From positions 124,001 to 188,000 of the forward strand of contig NZ_JAOQJT010000001.1 in the NCBI RefSeq assembly GCF_025567285.1: a stretch of 64,000 nt of DNA. Direction: 5' to 3'. Shown here piece after piece: positions 1 through 8,040 of this stretch. The notes under the pieces are model-generated. The model saw only the letters and a program-made list of their open reading frames with translations. It was not told where the DNA came from and searched no databases. A program made the position numbers and the translations under genes. This DNA comes from Coprococcus aceti. GTDB taxonomy: Bacteria; Bacillota; Clostridia; Lachnospirales; Lachnospiraceae. The first letter of the stretch is position 1. The number at the start of each line of letters is the position of its first letter.

Positions 1-162
1 GGATTCTACGATCATCTTCTGTCCATGCTCAAAGAGACGTCGGACAAAGGCTTTATGACGCCTGCGACCAACGAGATATATACCGTCATGGATAATTCAG
101 ATGAGATCCTTGACTATCTTGAAAGCTACAAGACAGACATAGGTCGTGTATTCAAGTTCTGA
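1..162 (+). CDS. LOG family protein, C-terminal fragment
   Basis: Only the last 53 codons are inside the window; the reading frame is open from base 1 and ends at TGA 160-162. The fragment starts GFYDHLLSMLKE and continues through IYTVMDNSDEILDYLE, which matches the C-terminal end of LOG-family (TIGR00730, lysine decarboxylase-like Rossmann) proteins, where a GYYDPLL-type motif is followed by a helix and a final strand-helix. Family members hydrolyse nucleoside 5'-monophosphates such as cytokinin ribotides to free bases. The catalytic PGGxGTxxE region lies outside the window, so activity cannot be judged. The end overlaps the convergent udp gene by 11 bases. Confidence 0.75.
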   Translation, partial: GFYDHLLSMLKETSDKGFMTPATNEIYTVMDNSDEILDYLESYKTDIGRVFKF

Positions 163-916
163 TAAGCTTCTTCACAGCTTCAATAGCCACACGTATGGCT
201 TTATCGGTGTCGTGTACCTCAGGATTCGGGAGACCGGCTGCAGCCCTCTCCTGATTCGCCACCACAAGGAAGCACGCACCGACCCTGACCCGCAGGAACG
301 CTCCAACTATTAACAATGCAGCAGATTCCATCTCAGAGGCCTTGCAGCCCATCTTCTTCCACGCTTCCCATTTGTTCATAAGCTCATATCCAACCGGCAT
401 GATTCCCGGCGAATGCTGTCCATAAAATGAGTCCTTGCTCTGAACCACACCTGTGTGTGCCGTCACTCCAAGTGCTCCTGCTGACTCTCTGAGCGCATTC
501 ACCACATCTATATCCGCAACCGCAGGGTACTCTATAGGCGCATACTCTCTTGACGTGCCCTCCATCCTGACAGCTCCCGTGGCGATCACCACGTCTCCGC
601 CGACGATCTCAGTCTGCATACCGCCACAGGTTCCAACCCTGATAAAAGTGTGGGCACCGGCGTGCACCAGCTCCTGCATGGCTATGGCCGCCGACGGGCC
701 GCCTATACCTGTGGACGTGACACTGACCTTCTCTCCATCCAGATAGCCTGTATACGTGACAAATTCCCTGCTGTCCGCCACCAGCTCCGCATCTTCGAGA
801 TACGCTGCTATCGCCTTACATCTCTTAGGATCCCCCGGCATGATAACATACTGGCCTATCATATCCTCATTTACCTTTATATGGTATTCCAACCCCTGAT
901 CCGCTTCGTATATCAT
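152..916 (-). CDS. udp: Uridine phosphorylase / nucleoside phosphorylase
   Basis: A 254-residue PNP_UDP_1 family protein that should split uridine (or a related nucleoside) with phosphate into base and ribose 1-phosphate in the cytoplasm for pyrimidine salvage. Visible motifs are the phosphate-binding MPGDPKR near residues 26-32, RVGTCGGMQ near 84-92, and ASEMESAALL near 190, the ribose-binding EMES signature. Length is typical. I place the start at ATG 914-916, because AGGAGGG lies at 923-929 with good spacing; the frame is open nine codons further upstream, but that stretch contains the ribosome binding site. It follows the HPr-like pair on the same strand behind a terminator. Substrate choice (uridine versus purine nucleosides) is inferred from overall similarity. 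Confidence 0.88.
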   Translation of the reverse strand: MIYEADQGLEYHIKVNEDMIGQYVIMPGDPKRCKAIAAYLEDAELVADSREFVTYTGYLDGEKVSVTSTGIGGPSAAIAMQELVHAGAHTFIRVGTCGGMQTEIVGGDVVIATGAVRMEGTSREYAPIEYPAVADIDVVNALRESAGALGVTAHTGVVQSKDSFYGQHSPGIMPVGYELMNKWEAWKKMGCKASEMESAALLIVGAFLRVRVGACFLVVANQERAAAGLPNPEVHDTDKAIRVAIEAVKKLIRT

Positions 917-951
917 AATCATCCCTCCTGACACTTGTCTCACAGCATAGG

Positions 952-987
952 AAAAGCAGGCTTGCAGAAAATCTGCAGCCTGCTTTT
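952..987 (-). terminator. Rho-independent terminator after the HPr-like genes
   Basis: Read on the minus strand, AAAAGCAGGC-TGCAG pairs with CTGCA-A-GCCTGCTTTT around a short ATTTT loop, and the 3' arm ends in TTTT. It lies 28 bases after the stop of the first HPr-like gene and before udp, so it probably separates the two transcription units. Confidence 0.75.
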
Positions 988-1014
988 CTAAGCTTTCTTA
1001 TGTATCCTATAGAA

Positions 1015-1248
1015 TTAGCACTTAAACTCATCAAGCTTTGCCTGAAGCTCTGGTGCAACTTCTCCATGAAATTTCACTGTAAGTGGCTTCTCAAGATTTA
1101 AACTGAACACACCTAAGATTGACTTTCCATCTACGACGTACTGAGCTGATGAAACGTCAACATCATTTGGAAACTGATTCAGGTATGCAACAAACTTCTT
1201 GATGTCATCCATAGTGTTAACTTTAGCTTTCATCTCTGTAATCTGCAT
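1015..1248 (-). CDS. HPr-like protein lacking the phosphorylatable His
   Basis: A 77-residue protein of the PTS HPr fold. The region DGKSILGVFSLNL corresponds to the HPr segment around Ser46 (the HPr kinase target), so this serine is retained. The active-site GIHARPA motif that carries His15 is absent; the equivalent N-terminal region reads VNTMDDIKKFVAYL. It therefore cannot take phosphate from enzyme I as canonical HPr does. By analogy with Bacillus Crh (Gln15) a purely regulatory role as an HPrK/CcpA partner is possible, but that is inference. The start has AGGGGG eight bases upstream. It lies downstream of a paralogue (1367-1612) and the two probably form an operon. Confidence 0.7.
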   Translation of the reverse strand: MQITEMKAKVNTMDDIKKFVAYLNQFPNDVDVSSAQYVVDGKSILGVFSLNLEKPLTVKFHGEVAPELQAKLDEFKC

Positions 1249-1366
1249 TGGCTGCGCCCCCTAATATCTCTTAATATTTATAAGGACATTCTAACACTCC
1301 ATCAACGAATGTGTCAATGCATACAGACCACGAATTAGCTATGAAAATTATTGTAATAAATACTCC

Positions 1367-1612
1367 TTATGCAGCCAGCATAAATGGCTGTAATGTATTT
1401 ATAAACGACTCTGTCGCTCCGTTATAGAACTTTACTGTGAGTTCCTGATCAAGTCCAAGACTAAAAACTCCCAGTATTGATTTGCCATCTACAAGATAAT
1501 TCCTGTTGGATGAATATACATCAACGTCTCCATCATATTTTCTCATTGTCTCTACAAACTGTCTTACCTGCTCTACTGAATTGAGCTTAACCCTGATATT
1601 TGTTGATTCCAT
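1367..1612 (-). CDS. HPr-like protein, second paralogue, no active-site His
   Basis: An 81-residue HPr-fold protein, clearly paralogous to its downstream neighbour (shared VDGKSILGVFSL and LTVKF). The Ser46-type site (DGKSILG) is present and the His15 motif is replaced by LNSVEQVRQFVETM. The start is ATG 1610-1612, because GGAGG sits just upstream; five further upstream codons are open but contain the Shine-Dalgarno. A good sigmaA-type promoter and a perfect palindrome lie upstream, so this gene probably leads a two-gene transcript. Function in sugar regulation is inferred from the family only. Confidence 0.7.
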   Translation of the reverse strand: MESTNIRVKLNSVEQVRQFVETMRKYDGDVDVYSSNRNYLVDGKSILGVFSLGLDQELTVKFYNGATESFINTLQPFMLAA

Positions 1613-1650
1613 GATAATTACCTCCATTCCTGTCCGTAATCAATGTTCAA

Positions 1651-1679
1651 TTTATACTACTTTTTGGAATAATTTGCAA
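1651..1679 (-). promoter_or_regulatory. SigmaA-type promoter of the HPr-like pair
   Basis: On the minus strand TTGCAA (1674-1679) and TATAAA (1651-1656) are 17 bases apart, about 40 bases before the start at 1612. Confidence 0.6.
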
Positions 1680-1680
1680 A

Positions 1681-1702
1681 TTACAAAATTGTAATTTTGT
1701 AA
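1681..1702. promoter_or_regulatory. Perfect 10-bp inverted repeat next to the HPr-like promoter
   Basis: TTACAAAATT and AATTTTGTAA form a perfect inverted repeat around the two bases GT, directly upstream of the -35 element at 1674-1679. The position would suit an activator or a repressor. No regulator can be named. Confidence 0.45.
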
Positions 1703-1989
1703 ACCAATTTGTGCAAATGGCTTGTTTTTATTAACCTAAAGCGCCTTTTCAGGTTATTTTTTAGTCATGTTGTATAAATTCAGGAATGTTTTTTTACAAA
1801 TATACTGTCGGGTGGAGATCATGGTCTTATATATTTTCGTCTATTTTTAATTATTCTCAAATGGTATTTCTATTATGATATGCTTCTTGACTCGTCAATT
1901 CTCCCCAATTACAATAATACTTACATGCAAAGCCGTTTTCACGGCTCATTTTGACGAAAGGGCGGGCACAAAGCCCCATAAGAACATAT
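1703..1989. other. AT-rich intergenic region and leader of the ABC-F gene
   Basis: No gene is visible. The last 60 bases hold two short hairpins just before the ABC-F start: AGCCGT-TTTC-ACGGCT (1931-1946) and GGGC-ACAAA-GCCC (1964-1976). Only a weak Shine-Dalgarno is visible. Several ABC-F resistance genes are controlled by leader attenuation, so a regulated leader is possible, but no leader peptide is evident. Confidence 0.35.
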
Positions 1990-3822
1990 ATGAACCTACT
2001 TACAATAAAAGGATTTTCAAAAGCATACACTGACAAGATTCTGTTCGATGACGCAGACTTTTCAGTAAATTCAGGAGAAAAGATCGGTGTCATAGGCGTA
2101 AACGGCACGGGTAAATCAACACTCCTCAAGATCATAGCCGGCATAGACGAATGTGATTCAGGACAGTTGTCAAAGGGAAACAACGTGGTCATAAAATATC
2201 TTCCACAAACCCCCGACTTCGCAGAGAAGGTCAGCATATACGACTATGTCATCACTGCAAATGTCGACGAGGAGAACAAATGGAGCATAGAGGGTGATGC
2301 CAAGGCATTTCTTCACCGTCTCGGATTTGACGACACCAGCCTCATGGTGAGCACACTTTCAGGAGGTCAGCGAAAAAAGGTCGCTCTGGCTGCGGCACTG
2401 CTGTCAAGATGTGACATTCTTGTTCTGGACGAGCCCACCAACCACCTCGACAACGATATGACAGAATATCTGGAGGATTACCTTAACAACTACAAGGGCG
2501 CTCTGGTCATGGTCACCCACGACAGATACTTTCTTGACAAGGTGTGCAACCGCATAGTAGAGATCGACAAAGGCAAAACCTACAGCTACAATACCAACTA
2601 CGAAGGCTATCTCATGCTGAAGGCAGAGCGTGAGAACATCGCACTTGCCACTCAGAACAAACATCAGAATATCCTGCGCAAGGAGATCGCATGGATGCAG
2701 AGAGGTGCTAGAGCCAGAAGCACAAAGCAGAAAGCCCATATCCAGAGATATGAGAAGCTTGCAAGTGAGGAGCTTATAAAGGAAACTCAGTCGGTTACCA
2801 TGAGCTCAATCGCGAGCCGGCTGGGAAACAAAACAATAGAGCTCTCCCATATAGCCAAGACCTGGCCGGGCAGACCAAGTCCGGTCATAACGGACTTCTC
2901 ATACAACTTCCTGAGGACTGACAGGATAGGTGTTGTTGGCCCAAACGGCTGTGGCAAGACAACGCTCATGAAGCTCATAACCGGTGTCACCAAGCCGGAC
3001 AGCGGAACCATAGAGATCGGAGACACCGTAAGGATAGGATATTTCTCTCAGGAAAATGAAGCCTTGGATCCCAACATGAAGGTACTCGACTACGTCAAAG
3101 AAACCGCAGAGTATATCCAGACCACCGAAGGTCTCATGTCAGCATCCACCATGTGTGAGAGATTTTTATTTGACGGCACTCTGCAGCACCAGCGCATAGA
3201 GAAGCTCTCAGGAGGCGAGAAGCGAAGACTGTATTTGTTGAAGGTTCTCGTATCATCGCCAAATGTACTGATCCTTGACGAGCCGACCAACGATCTGGAC
3301 ATTTCCACACTGTGTATACTTGAGGACTATCTCGATTCCTTCCAGGGCATATTGATAGTCGTATCACACGACAGATATTTTCTGGACAGAGTCATAAGAA
3401 AGCTTCTGGTGTTTGACGGCTGCGGCGGGATCTCACAGTTTGAGGGCGGTTATACCGATTATTATCTGACCCACGGTTCATTTGCCAACAGCGCATCGGC
3501 AGGGGCAAATACCCAGACAAAGCCGGAGCGTGTCAGCACAGCGGACAAGGAACCTGCCCAGAAAAAGAAAACGCAGAATCCATCCGTGAAGAAAAAGTTC
3601 TCCTTCAATGAGCAGAGGGAATATGACACCATAGAGGACACCATCGCCCGGAAAGAAGCTGAGATAGAGCAGACGGAGACCGATATCAACAACTCTGTAT
3701 CAGATTTCGTGAAGCTTAACGAACTCACGCAGAAAAAGGAACAGCTTGAATCAGAGCTGGATCAGCTTCTGGAGAGGTATGTGTATCTCACGGAGCTGGC
3801 GGAGTCATTTGAAAAGAACTGA
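1990..3822 (+). CDS. ABC-F ATPase, Uup/YfmR type
   Basis: A 610-residue soluble protein with two ABC domains and no membrane segments. Domain 1 has Walker A GVNGTGKST near residue 37, signature LSGGQRKK and Walker B LVLDEPTNHLD. Domain 2 has GPNGCGKTT, LSGGEKRR and LILDEPTNDLD. Between them is the helical linker (arm plus P-site tRNA-interacting motif), and the last ~90 residues form a Lys/Glu-rich coiled coil. This layout and the N-terminus MNLLTIKGFSKAY fit the Uup/YfmR branch, which acts at the ribosomal E site and helps resolve stalled translation; antibiotic protection is less likely. I chose ATG 1990; 13 upstream codons are open but look non-coding. It ends at a strong terminator. Confidence 0.88.
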   Translation: MNLLTIKGFSKAYTDKILFDDADFSVNSGEKIGVIGVNGTGKSTLLKIIAGIDECDSGQLSKGNNVVIKYLPQTPDFAEKVSIYDYVITANVDEENKWSIEGDAKAFLHRLGFDDTSLMVSTLSGGQRKKVALAAALLSRCDILVLDEPTNHLDNDMTEYLEDYLNNYKGALVMVTHDRYFLDKVCNRIVEIDKGKTYSYNTNYEGYLMLKAERENIALATQNKHQNILRKEIAWMQRGARARSTKQKAHIQRYEKLASEELIKETQSVTMSSIASRLGNKTIELSHIAKTWPGRPSPVITDFSYNFLRTDRIGVVGPNGCGKTTLMKLITGVTKPDSGTIEIGDTVRIGYFSQENEALDPNMKVLDYVKETAEYIQTTEGLMSASTMCERFLFDGTLQHQRIEKLSGGEKRRLYLLKVLVSSPNVLILDEPTNDLDISTLCILEDYLDSFQGILIVVSHDRYFLDRVIRKLLVFDGCGGISQFEGGYTDYYLTHGSFANSASAGANTQTKPERVSTADKEPAQKKKTQNPSVKKKFSFNEQREYDTIEDTIARKEAEIEQTETDINNSVSDFVKLNELTQKKEQLESELDQLLERYVYLTELAESFEKN

Positions 3823-3842
3823 TCACATTGATCATTTGCCAG

Positions 3843-3880
3843 AAAAACGGGAGACGCGCTGCTGCACATCTCCCGTTTTT
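3843..3880. terminator. Bidirectional terminator between the ABC-F and DUF6472 genes
   Basis: AAAAACGGGAGA (3843-3854) pairs perfectly with TCTCCCGTTTTT (3869-3880). Both strands give a GC-rich stem followed by U residues, so it can end both convergent transcripts. Confidence 0.85.
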
Positions 3881-3889
3881 CTTCAATCG

Positions 3890-4066
3890 TCACATCTGAT
3901 GTCTCACTATCCTGTATTCATCATCCAACTGAAAATACGGACAATTGTCGTAGCCTCTTGCCACAAATCTGGCAAAGTCATCCTCATCCATATTCACCAG
4001 GCACTCATAAAAATCATCTTCTTCATCGTACACATAGTGTGCACACATATCGCAACTGGAAGCCAT
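3890..4066 (-). CDS. Small Cys-rich acidic protein, DUF6472-like
   Basis: A 58-residue protein starting MASSCDMCAHYVYDEEDD and ending YRIVRHQM. AGGAGG lies at good distance before the ATG at 4064-4066. Four cysteines (C5, C8, C22, C42), with CxxC at the N-terminus and NCPYF near the C-terminus, suggest a small zinc-binding fold. The pattern matches what I recall of the DUF6472 family, which is common in Lachnospiraceae; its function is unknown. It stands alone, convergent to the ABC-F gene, and shares its terminator. Confidence 0.75.
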   Translation of the reverse strand: MASSCDMCAHYVYDEEDDFYECLVNMDEDDFARFVARGYDNCPYFQLDDEYRIVRHQM

Positions 4067-4158
4067 GTGTTTCCTCCTTCCATCCGTTAACCATCAGGTT
4101 TTTACTATTATACACATATGCGAAGCAAAATCCAACCGCTTTAACCCATTTTCTCTGG

Positions 4159-4186
4159 CAATAATAACCATAATGTGTTATTATTG
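4159..4186. promoter_or_regulatory. Inverted repeat upstream of the transglutaminase-like gene
   Basis: CAATAATAAC (4159-4168) and GTTATTATTG (4177-4186) form a perfect 10-bp inverted repeat with an 8-base spacer, 55 bases before the start codon. It could be an operator or a leader hairpin; it has no U-tract. Confidence 0.4.
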
Positions 4187-4240
4187 AAGGAAGTATATAA
4201 AGGGGCTTTGCATAAGCAAAAGAAGGAGTGTGTTCCAGTT

Positions 4241-5515
4241 ATGAAGAAAAAATTTCTTGTACTGCTGCTTACGCTTACCATGATATTATCATCTTCTCCA
4301 TATGTCGCAAAGGCGGCGGATACAGATGATAAGGACAGCAGTAACAAAACCGATACCATAGATGGCAGAACTTATTTCTATGACCAGTTTGACAACAGTG
4401 CGTACAGAACCGTCTACAAGCAGATCAACGATGCAGCTCAGAAATTCAACGAGTCGACATCCAATGCTTCTTATCAGGACGGCGGATATTACACAGCATT
4501 TACATTGTCGGTCAGCAACAAAGACTGGGAAGTTATCGGCAACGATGGAATGGATCAGATCGTCAACGCTGTGCTCGCCGATCATCCTGAGTATTTCTGG
4601 ATGTCCGACAGCTATCAGTGCAAGCAGGAATCCTCGGGAGAACTCAGATATACAGCTCTCACCATCGAGTGCTATTCACTGTATGCCAACGGAGATACAC
4701 GTTCCATATACAAGAACAACTTTGACCTGACCGTCAAGAATTATGCAGCTTCTCTGGATGAGAGCGCAAAGGATTACGAGAAGGTATATCTTATACATAA
4801 TTCGATCATCAACAAAGTTTATTATGCCTCAGATGCAACATCTAAGAGCAAGGACAACATATACGCATACACCGCAGACGGCGTGTTCAACTCCAAGTAT
4901 CAGTCGGCAGTCACCTACGGATATGCAAAGGCTTTCAAGGCCATTATGGATTACGTTGGTGTGCCATGTCTGTACATTGAGGGACAGAATTCAGATCTTC
5001 TGGACGACTCGATGGACACACAGAAGCAGCTCAAAGAAGAGAGTTACATCAACAACTGTGCATGGAATGCCGTTTATCTCGGCGGAGAGTGGTATCTCAT
5101 CAATCTCGGTCTGGACGATCCTATAACCACAACAGGTAAGGAGGCATTGTCATATACATACTTCAATGTAACCGACGAACAGGCAAGCAACCTTACAGCC
5201 ATCACATCAAGACTTCCGGGTATACCAAAGTGTACCGGAACAAAGTACTGCCTCTCAAAGGTTCAGGCAGATCTTGAAGCGGATGGACTGTGGGAGAAGT
5301 CAAGCTACAACATAATCGACAAGATACTGGACAAATACGGTTTATCCGTAGTCCTCATAAGCATAGGTCTTATCCTGCTTCTGGTGGTAATGCTCATCAA
5401 GAACATACACAAGAGCAGATCGAAGAAGAAAAAGGAAAAGGTTAAAAAGACCAAGACAACAGTGGTTGACAACTCAGAGCTGGATGCAGAGCTGAGAAAG
5501 CCGCCTATCTCATAA
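4241..5515 (+). CDS. Membrane-anchored transglutaminase-like protein, catalytic triad lost
   Basis: A 424-residue protein with an N-terminal signal peptide (about residues 1-26, cleavage near AKA-AD), an extracytoplasmic transglutaminase-like domain, one membrane segment near 367-387 and a Lys-rich cytoplasmic tail. The domain is recognised from VTYGYAKAFK (221-233), NNCAWNAVYLGGEWYLINLGLDDP (271-294) and the spacing between them. In active relatives these read C-x-GYA-K/R-AF, HAWN and WYxVDxTWDDP. Here the catalytic Cys is Thr225, the His is Cys273 and the Asp is Asn288, so an enzyme activity is unlikely. The start at 4241 has AGAAGGAG 12 bases upstream; 22 upstream codons are open but precede the signal peptide. 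It is monocistronic with its own terminator. Confidence 0.8.
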   Translation: MKKKFLVLLLTLTMILSSSPYVAKAADTDDKDSSNKTDTIDGRTYFYDQFDNSAYRTVYKQINDAAQKFNESTSNASYQDGGYYTAFTLSVSNKDWEVIGNDGMDQIVNAVLADHPEYFWMSDSYQCKQESSGELRYTALTIECYSLYANGDTRSIYKNNFDLTVKNYAASLDESAKDYEKVYLIHNSIINKVYYASDATSKSKDNIYAYTADGVFNSKYQSAVTYGYAKAFKAIMDYVGVPCLYIEGQNSDLLDDSMDTQKQLKEESYINNCAWNAVYLGGEWYLINLGLDDPITTTGKEALSYTYFNVTDEQASNLTAITSRLPGIPKCTGTKYCLSKVQADLEADGLWEKSSYNIIDKILDKYGLSVVLISIGLILLLVVMLIKNIHKSRSKKKKEKVKKTKTTVVDNSELDAELRKPPIS

Positions 5516-5527
5516 AATACTAAAATC

Positions 5528-5577
5528 AAAAAGCTCAATGCTTTCGGATTTCATCCCCGTCAGCATTGAGCTTTTTT
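5528..5577 (+). terminator. Rho-independent terminator
   Basis: AAAAAGCTCAATGCT (5528-5542) pairs with AGCATTGAGCTTTTT (5562-5576). It follows the transglutaminase-like gene and, being symmetric, could also end the convergent gene at 5614. Confidence 0.85.
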
Positions 5578-5613
5578 CTGTCATTTTTCAATATATTTTA
5601 TTTCGTTCACACC

Positions 5614-6531
5614 CTACTCATCAAAGTTACTCTTGAGTACATTTACGGTGATCTGTCTGGACGCCTTGTTGCCTGCCCAGTCCTCCGCTGTGAGAGTCAC
5701 TGTTACGGTTCTCTCCTTGCTTGTGTCCACATCCTGAGAAGCTTTAAGCGAATCCTGCACATCCGGATCCTCATCTGTGACATTGTAATAATCACTCCAG
5801 TTTATATCCGTTCCCATAGAAACGTCTATCTCGTCCGGGCCGTCTATGTATGGATTTACCTCGTCAACAACATTTATCACAGCCTTTTTTGTCTTGCTTA
5901 ACTTTCCACGTCTGATCTTATATTTGATGGTGTACTTACCAAGCTTATCCGGTGCAAATTCTGAGTTGTCATATTCCAGCCTGGCATCATTGCTGTCCGG
6001 CTCAATATAGTTTGTTATATCAAATATATCACCCATATTATAATCCGTCTGGATCTGCTTGACCCTGAGCATGCTGGATCTCATGATCATCGTGATCACA
6101 AGTGCAAGCACTATTCCAACCACCAGAGCCGCCACGACCATCATTTTCGTATTCAGCTCATATCGCTTCTTTTTATTTCTGCTCTGCGCGGATTTTTTAC
6201 CGGAACCTGTTGACGATCTGCTATTCGCCGGTCTCCTGGTCTTGCTTCCTGAAGACACGGACTTCACCGACTTTTCAAGTGGACGTCCCGTACTTGTGCG
6301 CCTTTTGTCCTGCGCAGTTGCACTTTTCGGACGACTCGCCGATGATAAGTGGCTGCCCGATGCCGGACGATTTCCCGACACAGGACGGCTGCCTGATGCT
6401 GACCGACTGCCTGACGCTACTCCCTTGCCCGGCTGTGTCTTTTTCACACTGCTCGTTGTTGCACGGCTCACAGTTCCCTTATGAGCTCCTGCGCTCCCTT
6501 TATTCTGCCCCATATCCTGTCTGTCTGCCAA
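5614..6531 (-). CDS. Single-pass membrane protein with Ig-like extracellular domain
   Basis: A 305-residue protein. Residues ~1-125 are basic and low-complexity, rich in Ser, Arg, Lys and Gly with short SGxRPxSG-type repeats, and should be cytoplasmic. One membrane segment follows (MMVVAALVVGIVLALVITMI, about 129-148). The outer part has a tandem of beta-rich stretches ending TLTAEDWAGNKASRQITVNV, typical of bacterial Ig-like/DUF5011-type domains. The start codon is TTG at 6529-6531: AGGAGG is 9 bases upstream, and the next in-frame ATG lies inside the low-complexity region. No enzymatic motif is seen. A role in envelope organisation is inferred from topology only. Confidence 0.7.
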   Translation of the reverse strand: MADRQDMGQNKGSAGAHKGTVSRATTSSVKKTQPGKGVASGSRSASGSRPVSGNRPASGSHLSSASRPKSATAQDKRRTSTGRPLEKSVKSVSSGSKTRRPANSRSSTGSGKKSAQSRNKKKRYELNTKMMVVAALVVGIVLALVITMIMRSSMLRVKQIQTDYNMGDIFDITNYIEPDSNDARLEYDNSEFAPDKLGKYTIKYKIRRGKLSKTKKAVINVVDEVNPYIDGPDEIDVSMGTDINWSDYYNVTDEDPDVQDSLKASQDVDTSKERTVTVTLTAEDWAGNKASRQITVNVLKSNFDE

Positions 6532-6577
6532 TTTATATTACCTCCTAAAACATTTGTCTTAACTTTATTCTCAGTAC

Positions 6578-6606
6578 ATTATACATAATATTTTACACCC
6601 ATACAA
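6578..6606 (-). promoter_or_regulatory. Promoter of the Ig-like membrane protein gene
   Basis: Minus strand TTGTAT (6601-6606), 17-base spacer, TATAAT (6578-6583). It lies back to back with the promoter of the citrate synthase gene. Confidence 0.6.
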
Positions 6607-6616
6607 TCATTTCGGA

Positions 6617-6645
6617 TTGCAATAGTTGTAAATAAGTGAGATAAT
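6617..6645 (+). promoter_or_regulatory. Promoter of the citrate synthase-like gene
   Basis: TTGCAA (6617-6622), 17-base spacer, GATAAT (6640-6645), 33 bases before the start codon. Confidence 0.55.
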
Positions 6646-6678
6646 TCAATGAAGACTTACCTGAAAGGAGTATTATAT

Positions 6679-8034
6679 ATGTCAATCAATAATCTTAGTT
6701 CATTTACGAAGGAGCGTCTTGGTCTCTGTATTGAGAACGATACCATAGATAACAACCTCTACGAGGAATACGGCGTAAAGCGTGGACTTCGTGATCTGAA
6801 TGGAATAGGAATAAATGCCGGCATCACCAACATTTCACTAAGCCGGGCGTATACAATGGAGGACGGAAAGCATACTCCTGCTGACGGTGAATTATATTAC
6901 AGAGGTTACGAGATCCGCCAGTTGATAGACGGATTTACAAAGGAAGGACGATTCGGTTTCGAGGAGTGTACATATCTGTTACTGTTTGGAAAGCTTCCGG
7001 ACGAGAATGAGCTTGCCAAGTTCAAACAGGTCCTCAACCTTGCATACGACCTTCCACACAACTTTATACAAGATGTCATAATGAAGAACCCTACCAAGGA
7101 TATCATTTCAAATATGACCAAGAGTATCCTTGCCCTCGGATCATACGATAAGTCTGAGACGGATATATCTCTGGACAACGTTCTTCAGCAGTGTCTTATG
7201 ATAATAAGTGTATTCCCAAGACTCGCTGTATATTCTTTCCAGGGATACAGACATTATGAGCTTGGCAAGAGCTGTTATATACACAAGCCGGATCCTGAGC
7301 TTTCATTTGCAGAGAATATCCTGAGCATGCTCCGTTCAGACAGAAAGTACACACAGCTTGAGGCAAAGGTTCTCGATCTTGCCCTTGTTCTCCACATGGA
7401 ACACGGAGGCGGAAGCAACTCTACGTTTACAACACGTGTTGTTACATCATCTGGCTCAGATACATACGCCACAGTCGCAGCAGCACTCTGCTCACTCAAA
7501 GGACCGCTCAACGGCGGTGGAGACCTCAAGGTCATGGAGATGATGAAGAACATACACTGCAATGTCGAGGATATTACGGACGAGGAGCAGATCCGTGAGT
7601 ACATCAGGAAGATCGTGCGCGGCGAAGCATTTGACAAATCGGGCGTGGTATACGGAATGGGCCAGCCTGTATACTCTCTGTCAGATCCAAGAGCTGTCAT
7701 TATCAAGGAGTATGTAGAAAAGCTCGCCGAGGAGAAGCACGAGAAGGACGAATTCAAATTATACGAGCTCATAGAGCGCATCGCACCTGAGGTCATTGCC
7801 GAGGAGCGCAAGATCTACAAGGGTGTGTGCATCAACATAGATTACTATTGCGGATTGTTATACAAGATGCTCAAGATCCCTTACGCCCTCTACACACCAC
7901 TATTTGCCATTGGCCGAGTGGTTGGATGGAGTGCGCATCGTATGGAGGAGCTGATCAACAGCTACAAGATAATGCGTCCGGCTTATCCAAGTCTTGTAGA
8001 GCCTAAGGACTACGTACCTATCAAAGACAGGTAA
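6679..8034 (+). CDS. gltA: Citrate synthase family protein, both catalytic His replaced
   Basis: A 451-residue citrate/2-methylcitrate synthase homologue of full length. Conserved parts include YRGYEI near 74, LHMEHGGGSNSTF, SDPRA, the NIDYYCG motif with the third catalytic residue Asp388, and GWSAHRMEE. Two catalytic positions differ. The usual GPxHGGA motif reads GPLNGGG (Asn278), and the usual GMGHxVY motif reads GMGQPVY (Gln329). Known members need both histidines for condensation of acetyl-CoA with oxaloacetate, so ordinary citrate synthase activity is doubtful. The start at 6679 has GAAAGGAG upstream; ten earlier codons are open but not needed. A metallopeptidase gene follows after 6 bases. 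Whether a second, normal citrate synthase exists elsewhere is unknown. Confidence 0.85.
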   Translation: MSINNLSSFTKERLGLCIENDTIDNNLYEEYGVKRGLRDLNGIGINAGITNISLSRAYTMEDGKHTPADGELYYRGYEIRQLIDGFTKEGRFGFEECTYLLLFGKLPDENELAKFKQVLNLAYDLPHNFIQDVIMKNPTKDIISNMTKSILALGSYDKSETDISLDNVLQQCLMIISVFPRLAVYSFQGYRHYELGKSCYIHKPDPELSFAENILSMLRSDRKYTQLEAKVLDLALVLHMEHGGGSNSTFTTRVVTSSGSDTYATVAAALCSLKGPLNGGGDLKVMEMMKNIHCNVEDITDEEQIREYIRKIVRGEAFDKSGVVYGMGQPVYSLSDPRAVIIKEYVEKLAEEKHEKDEFKLYELIERIAPEVIAEERKIYKGVCINIDYYCGLLYKMLKIPYALYTPLFAIGRVVGWSAHRMEELINSYKIMRPAYPSLVEPKDYVPIKDR

Positions 8035-8040
8035 TATGCC

